64,000 nt of DNA from the NCBI GenBank assembly GCA_947488175.1, contig CANKYO010000002.1, positions 1 to 64,000 on the forward strand. The letters run 5' to 3'. The stretch is from an uncultured Paracoccaceae bacterium. Lineage in GTDB: Bacteria > Pseudomonadota > Alphaproteobacteria > Rhodobacterales > Rhodobacteraceae. The translations under genes were made by a program, and so were the position numbers. The notes under the pieces were generated by a model that was not told where the DNA came from, ran no database searches, and saw only the letters and a program-made list of their open reading frames with translations. Of the stretch, positions 54,371-62,748 are shown piece after piece; the stretch's first letter is position 1; each line of letters begins with the position of its first letter.

Positions 54371-54459
54371 GGGTTTATCCTTTTTTCAGAGTTTCTGTGA
54401 GAGAGTGTGCGTTCAGAGGAGAGGCGGACCGGCGGCTTGCGCCGGCCCGGACAGACGAC

Positions 54460-54789
54460 TTAGTTGATGTCGAAAGCTTTGGTTGCGGCGATCTGGCCGT
54501 CGATCTTGACCACAGCAATCACGTCGCGGTTTGCGGGCAGGCCGGTGTTGACGCGGGTGTTGGTGTTGGCGCCGGCGTTCAGACGCTCAGTGCCCAGCAG
54601 CTTGCCTTGTGTGCCGTTGCGGTAGTCGTAGATTTCGACCACGCCAGCGCCTTCGGCGGTGATCAGACCCAGCTCAAGTACGTTGCCGGCTTCCAATGTG
54701 CGGCCTTGCTCGAAATATGTGTCGGCGGCACCTGCAGTGGCGGTGACAGCAGCGGCGGCGGCGGCAAAGATGATTGTTTTAACGGACAT
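54460..54789 (-). CDS. Secreted 109-residue protein, tandem copy 3
   Basis: 109 residues from ATG at 54789 with AAGGAAGAAAACC upstream. Signal peptide MSVKTIIFAAAAAAVTATAG, mature chain from ADTYFEQGRTLEAGNVLELG; core GVVEIYDYRNGTQGKLLG, NAGANTNTRVNTGLPANRDV, VVKIDGQIAATKAFDIN. Most upstream gene of the group. A longer in-frame extension to 54924 has no signal sequence at its N-terminus and is rejected. Confidence 0.87.
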   Translation of the reverse strand: MSVKTIIFAAAAAAVTATAGAADTYFEQGRTLEAGNVLELGLITAEGAGVVEIYDYRNGTQGKLLGTERLNAGANTNTRVNTGLPANRDVIAVVKIDGQIAATKAFDIN

Positions 54790-55283
54790 GGTTTTCTTCC
54801 TTTTCAGTCGTGTTGCCCGGGGTGGGCAGAGAGTGTGTGATGTTGTGCAGAGCGGGTCTGCGTTTCGTTTGATGAAGCTAAGATTGTCGCTGCAATGACC
54901 TTTGGGTAGGGCCGTGCTGATCACGAAAACGGGGCTGAATGTGATCGGCTCAAGTGCTTGACATGAGGGCGTGGCACCCTACCTGCCTCTCGCGTGCATC
55001 CATGCACAGAAACCCACCCCGATCTGTGCGCCAGACTGCCCTTGGGTCAGCCCCAGACCCCCGCAAACTCTTTCAGCCGTTCACAGATTTCAGACGCACC
55101 CAATTGCGTGACACCCAATTATTTCCAACTTTTCGCGAGGGCGTGAAAAAAGTGACATGAATTGTAGTGGTTAGGCGCGTTATCGTGGCGGTCTGAATGC
55201 CCAGAGACAGCCATGCGCCGCGACTCAAAACCGTTGCCAAGCCCGATTCCAGCCCGTAACCCTGTCCGCTCAGGAGGGTGTTT
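54790..55283. other. Intergenic region between copy 3 and the phosphatase gene
   Basis: 494 bases without a supported gene. Its left part is the upstream block of copy 3 (below); the right part must carry the promoter of the plus-strand phosphatase operon, but no clear boxes were recognised. Confidence 0.4.
54840..55007 (-). promoter_or_regulatory. Conserved upstream block of copy 3
   Basis: Holds a perfect palindrome GTGCAT CC ATGCAC (54994-55007) preceded on the plus strand by CTCGC and, 30 bases away, CTTGACA (54957-54963). The leader part TTTGATGAAGCTAAGATTG resembles the one before copy 1. A regulator binding site duplicated with the genes is likely. Confidence 0.5.
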
Positions 55284-55928
55284 ATGGGTGAGATTATTCT
55301 GGTCCGTCACGGGCAGGCCAATTCAGCGGCCAATGACGAAGAAAGCTATGACAAGCTGTCTGATCTGGGCCACCAGCAGGCCCGGTGGCTGGGGGATTAT
55401 CTGCGCGACCGTGAACGCCCGTTTGACAAGATCATCTCTGGCAGTTTGCGCCGCCATCAGGAAACCGCGGCAGGGATTGGCTATGGCGACCCCGTCATTG
55501 ATCCGCGCCTGAACGAAATGGACTATTTCAACCTCGGCCAGGCGCTTGAGGATGTGCATGGCGTCCCCTTCCCCGGCCCCGATGAATTTGCCGCCCACGT
55601 CCCGCAGGTCATGGAAGCCTGGCACAAAGCCGAAATCATGGGGGTCGAAACCTTTGCGTCATTCGAGGCGCGGGTGACATCGGTTCTGCAAGAGGCCGCA
55701 ACGCCGGGCGCGCGCGTGCTTTGCGTCACATCCGGTGGTGTCATCGGCATGATCATCCGCCATCTGCTGAACCTTGATCCCACCCGGATGGCGCATATCC
55801 TGCTGCCGATCCTGAACAGTTCGGTGCACCGGGTCCATGTGATCCCGCAAGGGCCAATCCTTGCCGCGTTCAACACGATCCCGCATCTGGACCAGCCTGA
55901 CCGCGCCCACGCCGTCACCCACTACTGA
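55284..55928 (+). CDS. Histidine phosphatase family protein
   Basis: 214 residues. ATG at 55284 with AGGAGGG 6 bases upstream. Phosphoglycerate-mutase-like fold: phospho-accepting His in ILVRHGQANSAANDEES, Arg in ISGSLRRHQETAAGI, Glu in RLNEMDYFNLG. The second conserved His region reads VLCVTSGGVIGMIIRH with Ser in the His place, as in some subfamilies. Substrate unknown. First gene of a four-gene plus-strand run. Confidence 0.88.
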   Translation: MGEIILVRHGQANSAANDEESYDKLSDLGHQQARWLGDYLRDRERPFDKIISGSLRRHQETAAGIGYGDPVIDPRLNEMDYFNLGQALEDVHGVPFPGPDEFAAHVPQVMEAWHKAEIMGVETFASFEARVTSVLQEAATPGARVLCVTSGGVIGMIIRHLLNLDPTRMAHILLPILNSSVHRVHVIPQGPILAAFNTIPHLDQPDRAHAVTHY

Positions 55929-55940
55929 AGGAAGACCCCA

Positions 55941-56543
55941 ATGCTGAAGCTGCATTATGCCCCGCGTACGATCTCTGTCGCTGTTGCCATGGCGCTGGAG
56001 GAGGTCGGCACGCCCTATGAACCGGTGCTTGTCGATTTCAGCAAGGGTGAGCAAACCACGGCCGCCTATCACAAGCTGAACCCCAAGGGCCGGGTCCCCG
56101 CGCTGGAGACACCACATGGGGTTCTGACCGAAACCGGCGCTTTGCTGGAATATGTCGCCCCGTCCCTTGTGCCAACCGATCCGTTTGCCGCCGCTCGCAT
56201 GCGCGAGTTGATGTGTTATCTCAATGGAACCATGCACCCCAACCACGCCCATGGACTGCGCGGCAGTCGCTGGGCGGATCAGGAGGCGTCATTTGCCGAT
56301 ATGAAACAGAAGGTGCCGCAGACGGTGGCGGCATCCTGCGCCTATGTCGAAGAGGCCCTTGAGGCGCTGCCGTTCCCATCCGGCGAAGGGCAGGTCGTGT
56401 CAGATTTCTATCTGTATGTCGTGCTGACATGGCTGCCCGGCGATGGCGTGGATATCGCGGAGTTTGCGACCTTGCAGGATTTCCAGCATCGCATGAATAC
56501 GCGGGCTTCGGTACAGGCGGCCTTTGAGAAAGGGATGCTTTGA
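55941..56543 (+). CDS. Glutathione S-transferase family protein
   Basis: 200 residues. Thioredoxin-fold N-terminus LKLHYAPRTISVAVAMALEE with GSH-contact region GRVPALETPHGVLTETGALL (the cis-Pro and E-T/S motif), and a helical C-terminus including SDFYLYVVLTWLPGDGVDIA. AAGGAAG lies 8 bases before the ATG. Its stop overlaps the next start by one base. Likely conjugates or reduces electrophiles with glutathione. Confidence 0.88.
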   Translation: MLKLHYAPRTISVAVAMALEEVGTPYEPVLVDFSKGEQTTAAYHKLNPKGRVPALETPHGVLTETGALLEYVAPSLVPTDPFAAARMRELMCYLNGTMHPNHAHGLRGSRWADQEASFADMKQKVPQTVAASCAYVEEALEALPFPSGEGQVVSDFYLYVVLTWLPGDGVDIAEFATLQDFQHRMNTRASVQAAFEKGML

Positions 56544-57592
56544 TGGTCCATCTCTGGGTCCGGTCCGAAAGCCGCGCTAATGAGGAACGGGTCGGTGTGA
56601 CCCCACATGGCGCGGCGCGGCTGATTGATGCGGGGTTCATCGTAACGGTGGAGCAAAGCGCCCAGCGGGTTCTGCCGATAACAGAGTATCAAGCGGCGGG
56701 TTGCGCCATTGCGCCAGAGTTTTCGTGGGTCGATGCCCCTGACGCCGCCATTGTTTTTGGTCTGAAGGAGTTGCCTGATGATGGCACGCCGTTGCGCCAT
56801 CGCCACATCATGTTCGGTCACGCCTATAAGGGCCAGCCAGCGGGTCAGGTTCTGCTGGACCGGTTCCGGGCCGGGGGTGGTGCGCTTTATGATCTGGAAT
56901 ATCTGACGGACGACGATGGCCGCCGCGTTGCCGCTTTTGGCTATTGGGCGGGCTATGCCGGGGCGGCGGTGTCGCTGATGTGCTGGATGGCGCAACAGCG
57001 TGGTGACATTGCAGGGCCGGTTGGCACATACCCTTCGGCCAGTCACATGCTGGCAGGGTTGCAGGAAGGTCTGGTGCAAATCGGTACGCAGCGACCGACC
57101 GCCCTGATCATCGGGGCCTTGGGGCGTGTCGGATCCGGGGCGGCTGACCTGTGTCAGGCCATGGGTGTGGCCGTGACCAAATGGGACATGGCAGAGACAG
57201 CCCATGGCGGCCCGTTTCCGCAGGTGCTGGCGCATGATGTGTTTCTCAACTGTATTCTGGCACGACCGGGCACGCCGGTTTTCGTACCAGCCAGCGCCAA
57301 GATCGCAGATCGCCAACTGAGCGTGATCGGTGACATCGCCTGCGACCCCGACAGTGATTTTTCTCCGATCAAGGTTTATGACCGCACAACGACCTGGGCC
57401 GAACCTTCACTACGGGTCCATGACAGCCCGGTTCTGGACGTAACAGCGATTGATAATCTGCCATCCATGCTGCCCGCCGAAAGCAGCGAAGATTTTGCAG
57501 ACCAGTTGTTGCCGCACCTGATGACATTGGCCGCACTTGATCAGGGCGTCTGGGGCCGCGCCAGGGCCTGTTTTGATCGGGCGATGGGCTGA
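56543..57592 (+). CDS. Saccharopine dehydrogenase (L-lysine-forming) family protein
   Basis: 349 residues from ATG at 56543. Resembles the AlaDH/PNT-type saccharopine dehydrogenase: VHLWVRSESRANEERVGVTP at the N-terminus, AIVFGLKELPDDGTPLRHRH, IMFGHAYKGQ, and a Rossmann segment ALIIGALGRVGSGAADLCQA. In fungi this enzyme makes lysine from saccharopine; in bacteria with a DAP pathway its substrate is less sure. Tightly packed between two glutathione-transferase genes. Confidence 0.88.
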   Translation: MVHLWVRSESRANEERVGVTPHGAARLIDAGFIVTVEQSAQRVLPITEYQAAGCAIAPEFSWVDAPDAAIVFGLKELPDDGTPLRHRHIMFGHAYKGQPAGQVLLDRFRAGGGALYDLEYLTDDDGRRVAAFGYWAGYAGAAVSLMCWMAQQRGDIAGPVGTYPSASHMLAGLQEGLVQIGTQRPTALIIGALGRVGSGAADLCQAMGVAVTKWDMAETAHGGPFPQVLAHDVFLNCILARPGTPVFVPASAKIADRQLSVIGDIACDPDSDFSPIKVYDRTTTWAEPSLRVHDSPVLDVTAIDNLPSMLPAESSEDFADQLLPHLMTLAALDQGVWGRARACFDRAMG

Positions 57593-58542
57593 TGGGCTAT
57601 ATGGTCGACGGCGTTTATCACGTTGGCGATGATGTGACCCAAACCCTCAGCTCCGGCGCATGGGAGCGGAGCCGCAGCACAGTCCGCCATTGGATCGGGC
57701 AGGGGGATTTCCCGGCAGAGGCGCGGCGATATCATCTGTTTGTGGCGTGGAATTGCCCTTGGGCGCATCGGGCCTTGCTGACCCGCGTCGTCAAGGGGCT
57801 GACAGAGGCGATCACAGTATCCTGTGCCCGGCCAAACCGGACGGATCAGGGTTGGGTTTTTGATGCCACAGGCGAATTCTCTGACCCAGTTCTGGGGGCC
57901 CGCGCTGTACACGAGGTCTATAGCGCGGACCCGATGCGCTATACCGGGCGGCTGACGGTGCCGGTGCTGTGGGACAAGGTGCAGGGCCGCATGGTCAGCA
58001 ACGAATCCGCCGATATCGTGCGGATGTTGAACGATGCCTTTGACGGGCCTGACCTTGCGCCACCCGGTTTGCGCGGACAGATCGACGACTGGAACACGCT
58101 GATTTACGACAAGGTGAACAACGGCGTATATCGTGCCGGGTTTGCGTCAACCCAGGATGCTTACGAAAGCGCGGCTGAGGATGTGTTCGATGTGCTCGAT
58201 CAACTTGATCATCACCTCGCGACACATCGGTTCCTGTGCGGCGACGCATTCACCGAGGCCGATCTAAGGCTTTTCCCGACGCTGGCACGGTTTGACGTTG
58301 CCTATCACTACGCGTTTCGCTGCAACCTGCGCCGATTGGCGGATTATGCGCATCTTTGGCCCTACGCGCGGGATATCTATGCCATGCCCGGCGTTGCCGA
58401 AACTGTCAGGTTCGATATCTACAAAAAGGGCTATTTCAGCGCGAGTGAAAAGCGGAATCCGCTAGGCATTATCCCGATCGGGCCTGAGATTCCCTGGGAC
58501 CGGGCCCCCGAGCGGGAAAAGCTCAGTCAGGCGGGCCGGTAA
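57592..58542 (+). CDS. Glutathionyl-hydroquinone reductase (Xi-class GST)
   Basis: 316 residues. Reduces glutathionyl-quinones. Catalytic Cys in LFVAWNCPWAHRALLTRVVK; GSH site VPVLWDKVQGRMVSNESADI; characteristic WNTLIYDKVNNGVYRAGFAS and YHYAFRCNLRRLADYAHLWP; C-terminal GIIPIGPEIPW. Start ATG shares one base with the saccharopine dehydrogenase stop. The end overlaps DUF3775 by 16 bases on the opposite strand. Confidence 0.93.
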   Translation: MGYMVDGVYHVGDDVTQTLSSGAWERSRSTVRHWIGQGDFPAEARRYHLFVAWNCPWAHRALLTRVVKGLTEAITVSCARPNRTDQGWVFDATGEFSDPVLGARAVHEVYSADPMRYTGRLTVPVLWDKVQGRMVSNESADIVRMLNDAFDGPDLAPPGLRGQIDDWNTLIYDKVNNGVYRAGFASTQDAYESAAEDVFDVLDQLDHHLATHRFLCGDAFTEADLRLFPTLARFDVAYHYAFRCNLRRLADYAHLWPYARDIYAMPGVAETVRFDIYKKGYFSASEKRNPLGIIPIGPEIPWDRAPEREKLSQAGR

Positions 58543-58853
58543 AGGTCGTCCTCCGCGTCGCTGGCGTCAATCCCCAGTGCCTCCAGCCCGCTTTCCAGAT
58601 GGTCGGCCAGATGCGGCGAACCTTTGAGATAGTCCGCCGTCGGTGTGGTCGCTTCGGTTTCGGCTGTGTTGAGCGCCTCTTGCAGATCTTCAGCGTCAAA
58701 GCTGCCCCGCCCGATCCAGAAAATGGCAACCAGCCCGATCTTTTCGTCGTCGGTCAATTGGTCCACAAAGCCGTTGAATTCATTTTCAGCCCGGTCCAGT
58801 TCACGGGCCAGGATGATCACTTCGGCCACTTTGTCGGTCGATATTGGTAGCAT
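58527..58853 (-). CDS. DUF3775 protein
   Basis: 108 residues from ATG at 58853 with AAAGGAG 9 bases upstream (MLPISTDKVAEVIILARELD). Pattern VAEVIILARELDRAENEFNG, DEKIGLVAIFWIGRGSFDAE and YLKGSPHLADHLESGLEALG matches DUF3775, a small acidic cytoplasmic family of unknown function. Separated from the GFA gene by 64 bases, same strand. Confidence 0.87.
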   Translation of the reverse strand: MLPISTDKVAEVIILARELDRAENEFNGFVDQLTDDEKIGLVAIFWIGRGSFDAEDLQEALNTAETEATTPTADYLKGSPHLADHLESGLEALGIDASDAEDDLYRPA

Positions 58854-58917
58854 GTCGCGCACTCCTTTAGCCCCTTCTTGGCGCATCATAGCATGTCTGA
58901 CTTTGATCTGGCGCAAG

Positions 58918-59346
58918 TCATTCATTCAGTTGGCTGCGCGCCGAACTGGTGTGTCGAGGCAGATCGTCATTGATGTGCAGCCATTGGAGCCTGTTATCAT
59001 CATGGGCATGCATCTGAGGCGGGAACCTGTCGGCCTGATCAAGCAATCCAAGGGGGACATAAACCGTGTTTGGCAGATAATCGTAGCGGCCCGTCAGCGG
59101 TGAGCCGCAGGTTTCGCAGAAGGTGCGGATCACGCCGGGAACGCGGCTGATTGCGCGTCCTTCGTTTGGTGAAAACACGATCGTGCCTTCGCGAAATGCG
59201 GCAAATGCGGCAACGGGTCCGCCGGATGCGCGGCGGCAATCCGTGCAATGGCAATAGAGCACCGATAACGGGGTTTCTGTGGCATGCAATCGTGTGGCGC
59301 CACAGTAACAACGGCCTGTGATTTCTGGCGTGATATCGTCTGCCAT
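58918..59346 (-). CDS. GFA family (Mss4-fold) zinc protein
   Basis: 142 residues from ATG at 59346, with CAAGGTGG upstream. Zinc ligands in the family pattern: GRCYCGATRLHATE, VLYCHCTDCRRASGGPVAAF and IRTFCETCGSPLTGRYD. The family was named for glutathione-dependent formaldehyde-activating enzyme, though many members are not shown to have that activity. Function not assignable from context. Confidence 0.9.
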   Translation of the reverse strand: MADDITPEITGRCYCGATRLHATETPLSVLYCHCTDCRRASGGPVAAFAAFREGTIVFSPNEGRAISRVPGVIRTFCETCGSPLTGRYDYLPNTVYVPLGLLDQADRFPPQMHAHDDNRLQWLHINDDLPRHTSSARSQLNE

Positions 59347-59451
59347 GGGCCCACCTTGTCCCTGCGCCAACGGGCGCAAGATGTATAATCAGTATCATAC
59401 GATAGGATAGACCCGCTGCGCTGGAACGCAAACTGGCAACAGGTTGGTGGC

Positions 59452-60189
59452 TTATTTAGAGCCAAACAACCGGTAATACATCCAGTCCGGCATCAATTGC
59501 GACAACCGGAACACCCAAGAAAATACCATGGGAAAGCTTTTCTTGAACGTATCGGTGTTCATGTGGTCGAAAAACTCTTTTGCCGCGTCTTCTGGCTCCA
59601 TGATGAAGGGCATGGTAAAGTCGTTTTTGTCCGTCAGGCGGGTCTTGATGAAACCCGGATTGATCACCTGCACCTTGATGTCCGAGGTGCGCAGATCGGC
59701 CTGCATGGACTCGGCCAGCGCCATCAGCCCGGCTTTCGATGCAGAATAACCAATGGCGCCGGGCAGGCCGCGGAAGCCTGACAGCGAACCGGTCAGCACG
59801 ATGTGCCCATGTCCCCGTTCGATCATGCCGCCAATGACGGCGCCGACCACCCGCGATCCACCAAGATAATTGATCTCGCCCATCAGGTCGGCTTTTTCAT
59901 TGTCCCATTCGCTGGCCTTCATGGGCCAGTAGACGCCAGCGAGATAGACAACACCGTCCAATTCACCAGCTTCGGCAGCAGCTTTTTCGACAGCTTCCCG
60001 GTCGGCGACATCAACGGTGATGTAAGACGCTTTGCCTGGCAGCTCCTCGACCAGTTCCTTCAACCGGTCCTCTGATCTGGCGGACACAATCACCTCGGCC
60101 CCTGCGCGGCTCAGGCAGAACGCGACCTCGCGCCCCAGCCCCTCGCTCGCACCGACGAGCCAGTATCGTTTTCCTTGCCAGTCTGTCAC
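59452..60189 (-). CDS. Short-chain dehydrogenase, first gene of a fatty-acid-modifying operon
   Basis: 245 residues from GTG at 60189 (MTDWQGKRYWLVGASEGLGR), AGGAG 7 bases upstream. Cofactor loop VGASEGLGREVA; catalytic Ser in VLTGSLSGF and Tyr/Lys in GYSASKAGLMALAES. Ends with FPMVFSWVFRLSQLMPDWMY. It is one base from the DUF3833 gene. In Rhodobacter sphaeroides the comparable run (RSP1087-1091, recalled from memory) is under singlet-oxygen (RpoE/ChrR) control. Operon order on the minus strand is FAD oxidoreductase, DUF1365, MFS, DUF3833, SDR. Confidence 0.88.
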   Translation of the reverse strand: MTDWQGKRYWLVGASEGLGREVAFCLSRAGAEVIVSARSEDRLKELVEELPGKASYITVDVADREAVEKAAAEAGELDGVVYLAGVYWPMKASEWDNEKADLMGEINYLGGSRVVGAVIGGMIERGHGHIVLTGSLSGFRGLPGAIGYSASKAGLMALAESMQADLRTSDIKVQVINPGFIKTRLTDKNDFTMPFIMEPEDAAKEFFDHMNTDTFKKSFPMVFSWVFRLSQLMPDWMYYRLFGSK

Positions 60190-60190
60190 T

Positions 60191-60763
60191 TTATTCTCCT
60201 GCGTAGGCTTTGTCTTTGGGGCGCATGGTGGCGACAAGTTCGGCCACCTTGATACCAAACTTCCGAAACTGGCTTCGGTTCATTATTGATCCGTTCGACA
60301 TCAGATACATCCAGTCTGTCACGTCCAATGCGTGCCCCCCGGCCTCTTCCGACAGCTTGATCCGGTAGTTCAGCAGTACGGCAGATCCTTCCTGCCGCCC
60401 GGTGCCCGCGCCAACCACATCAGGCGCTTCGGCCTTGATGTTCCCATCATTACCAAGGGTCAGGGTCCAGACCCGATCCTGCACATTGCCGCTGTCATAG
60501 TGAAAGCGTTCCACCATGGTGCCGACATTGCCATTCCACGATGCCTCGAAGTCAGCAACGAACCGCGATGATACTTTGCCCGTGGGGCCATAGATCACGC
60601 CTTCGCACACAATGGGGCCGTTGAACCGCTCGCGGATGTCAAAGATCGGACCATCGGCATAATCCGTAGACTTTTGCGCCCAGAATGAGACATAGCGCTG
60701 TTTGCACATCACGGCGATTACCATGAGAGCCGCACCAATCAGCATGTAGGTGATAAACGACAT
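60191..60763 (-). CDS. DUF3833 protein
   Basis: 190 residues. N-terminal membrane segment (FITYMLIGAALMVIAVMC). The body (DIRERFNGPIVCEGVIYGPT, VSSRFVADFEASWNGNVGTM, DRVWTLTLGNDGNI, LDVTDWMYLMSNGSIMNRSQ, KFGIKVAELVATMR) matches DUF3833, found in proteobacteria next to the same SDR/MFS/DUF1365 genes. Probably faces the periplasm and may carry or sense lipid. Three bases from the MFS gene. Confidence 0.87.
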   Translation of the reverse strand: MSFITYMLIGAALMVIAVMCKQRYVSFWAQKSTDYADGPIFDIRERFNGPIVCEGVIYGPTGKVSSRFVADFEASWNGNVGTMVERFHYDSGNVQDRVWTLTLGNDGNIKAEAPDVVGAGTGRQEGSAVLLNYRIKLSEEAGGHALDVTDWMYLMSNGSIMNRSQFRKFGIKVAELVATMRPKDKAYAGE

Positions 60764-60766
60764 CGT

Positions 60767-61993
60767 TTATTCCTCTATTTTCGTGGCGAACAGAAGCCCG
60801 ATCGCCACAAGTTTCAAAAGTGACGGCACAAGGGCGTAAAGCACCGTCAACATGTTCAATGCCTCGGAAGGCAGGTTTGTTCCCCCGGCTTCGAAGCCGG
60901 ACCGTTCGAGAAGTGGCAAGAGCACCACCGCCGCGAAGGCAAGCGTGAACTTGTTCACTAAATTCCATAGGCCGAACCCTTGCCCGCCATTGGGCGAGAT
61001 TACGGCCATGCGCTTCGCGAACATCGCAGGCAGCAAAGTCAGGTCTGCTCCAATGCTTGCACCACTTAATACGCAGATGACGGCAAAGGGGATCACATCG
61101 CCGGTCGATAAAGTGAAGGTGTAACCAAATGACGCAACGGCGAGGACCATCGCGGTGAGCAAAACAGGCCTTTCGCCGAACCGCTGCGCTAGCGCGGACC
61201 AGATCGGCGATGACAATGCAGCTGCAAGGAAAAACAGGACCAATAATCCGCCTTCCCAGCCGGGTGCGCCAAGACGACTTTCGACGAAAAACAGAAAAAG
61301 TGTCGAAGAAACTGCCAGCGGTGTGGCGTTGACAAGCGCCAGGATCAGAAGCCTGCGTGCCGTGCGATCCTTGATGATATCGCCGATCTGTGACGGTTCG
61401 GTCGTGGTTTTACCCTTCCATTCCGGCCACATGAAAAACGTAGCGACAAGGGCCGCCGCGGCAAAGCCGTAGGCGAAGGTGGCGAACGGATCCGCCACCA
61501 CCCCCATCAGCAACGTCGGGATCACAGCGGCGATGCAGACACCCAACAGCGCGCCGCTTTCCCGCCACGCCGCCAGCCGTACATGGCCCTTAGGTCCATC
61601 ACCCGCCTTGCTGATGCCTTGCGCATAGAAATTGATGCTGAGAAAGCTGAAAGCGCTGAAAAGCCCGGTGATCGTCAGCCCGAACCACCAGATCGCGCTG
61701 ATCGGCGGGGCCACGGCGAAAAGACCGATCATCGACAAGGCAAGAATGAATGCGGTTGCGGTGACCGCGAATTTCTTGGCATTGCCCAACCGTTCACTGA
61801 TCCACCCCAGCACGGGGTCCTGCACCACATCGAACAGGCGCAAACCGAACAGCAATGCGCCAAGCGCCGTCAGACTGACGCCAAATGTGTCGGCATAGTA
61901 TTTGGGGGCATAGATATAGATCGGCAGGCCAGCGCCGGACAGTACAGCGGCGAAGCCGGTGTAGGCAGGAAGCCGTTCTTGCAGGGCTTTCAT
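60767..61993 (-). CDS. MFS transporter of the GPH-type group
   Basis: 408 residues from ATG at 61993 (MKALQERLPAYTGFAAVLSG). Twelve hydrophobic segments in two halves; GPH-type features include APKYYADTFGVSLTALGALL, LFDVVQDPVLGWISERLGN and APGWEGGLLVLFFLAAALSS. The motif DVVQDP is close to the cation-site DxxxDP region of melibiose-type carriers. In the R. sphaeroides operon a similar gene sits in the same place. Substrate unknown; sugars are not implied by context. Confidence 0.88.
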   Translation of the reverse strand: MKALQERLPAYTGFAAVLSGAGLPIYIYAPKYYADTFGVSLTALGALLFGLRLFDVVQDPVLGWISERLGNAKKFAVTATAFILALSMIGLFAVAPPISAIWWFGLTITGLFSAFSFLSINFYAQGISKAGDGPKGHVRLAAWRESGALLGVCIAAVIPTLLMGVVADPFATFAYGFAAAALVATFFMWPEWKGKTTTEPSQIGDIIKDRTARRLLILALVNATPLAVSSTLFLFFVESRLGAPGWEGGLLVLFFLAAALSSPIWSALAQRFGERPVLLTAMVLAVASFGYTFTLSTGDVIPFAVICVLSGASIGADLTLLPAMFAKRMAVISPNGGQGFGLWNLVNKFTLAFAAVVLLPLLERSGFEAGGTNLPSEALNMLTVLYALVPSLLKLVAIGLLFATKIEE

Positions 61994-62748
61994 CTGCTGA
62001 CTTCTTCGACCGGAGGTGCAGGTTGTGATCGGAACGTGGCACCTTTGAACCACAGTTTCAGCGCCTGCCAATGGATCAGCGTCAGCACCCGGCGCGACCC
62101 GAACGGACGACGCAGGACCGCCTTGATGATGGACGTGTTGCTGATCGGTTTGCGGTGACCCGTCAGCGTGGCGATCAGTCCGCCATTGCCGCGCGAATAG
62201 TCGATCCAGATACCGATGCTGTCAGCCTGGATATCAAATCGGAACACATATCCGCCTTCTACAGGTTGAAAAGGCGAAACATGCATCAATTTCTGCGCTG
62301 ACAATGTGTCAGCGTTGGTGATCGCCCGTCCATCATCGTGATGACACAGATAGGAATGGCGGTCGCCAAAGGTATTGGTCACCTCTGCAATCACGCTGCG
62401 CAGAATATCGTCGGCGTCATAGCACAGCCAGAAGGACACCGGGTTGAACACATGTCCCAGCACGCGAGGCTGCGCCAGAAGTTCGATCCGCGCCGGATCA
62501 GCGATATCATGCGCCGCCAAAACGTCCCTCACCCATGCAGCGCCGCGCCCCTGCTTGGGCGGTCCGCCATGGTCGCTGTCTTGCAATGACATCAGGTTCC
62601 CGCGATTGCGCGCAAAGAGGGCTGGGGTTGTCACATCAGCCTCGGCATCCAGCAGCACATAGTCGATAGAATAGCGAAAGGCGTTTTTCGTCGCGCCCCG
62701 CCGCCCGTGGTAGGTCTCACCGGCAATATGATCGACGGTGGTGGTCAC
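61990..62748 (-). CDS. DUF1365 protein (UfaO-like)
   Basis: 252 residues from GTG at 62748 with GGAGAT 9 bases upstream; the GTGA overlaps the previous stop. Motifs HIAGETYHGRRGATKNAFRY, LLAQPRVLGHVFNPVSFWLC, YLCHHDDGRAITNADTLSAQ, KLMHVSPFQPVEGGYVFRFD and ALKLWFKGATF define DUF1365. Members beside an FAD oxidoreductase act in cyclopropane or furan fatty acid metabolism; in R. sphaeroides a homologue (UfaO, from memory) is needed to make furan fatty acids. Overlaps the MFS start by 4 bases. Confidence 0.85.
   Translation of the reverse strand: MTTTVDHIAGETYHGRRGATKNAFRYSIDYVLLDAEADVTTPALFARNRGNLMSLQDSDHGGPPKQGRGAAWVRDVLAAHDIADPARIELLAQPRVLGHVFNPVSFWLCYDADDILRSVIAEVTNTFGDRHSYLCHHDDGRAITNADTLSAQKLMHVSPFQPVEGGYVFRFDIQADSIGIWIDYSRGNGGLIATLTGHRKPISNTSIIKAVLRRPFGSRRVLTLIHWQALKLWFKGATFRSQPAPPVEEVSR

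Noticed and set aside
54958..54963. TTGACA as a plus-strand -35 box for the phosphatase gene
   Set aside because: No -10 box at 16-18 bases; the same hexamer before copy 1 faces no plus-strand gene, so it is treated as part of the conserved block.
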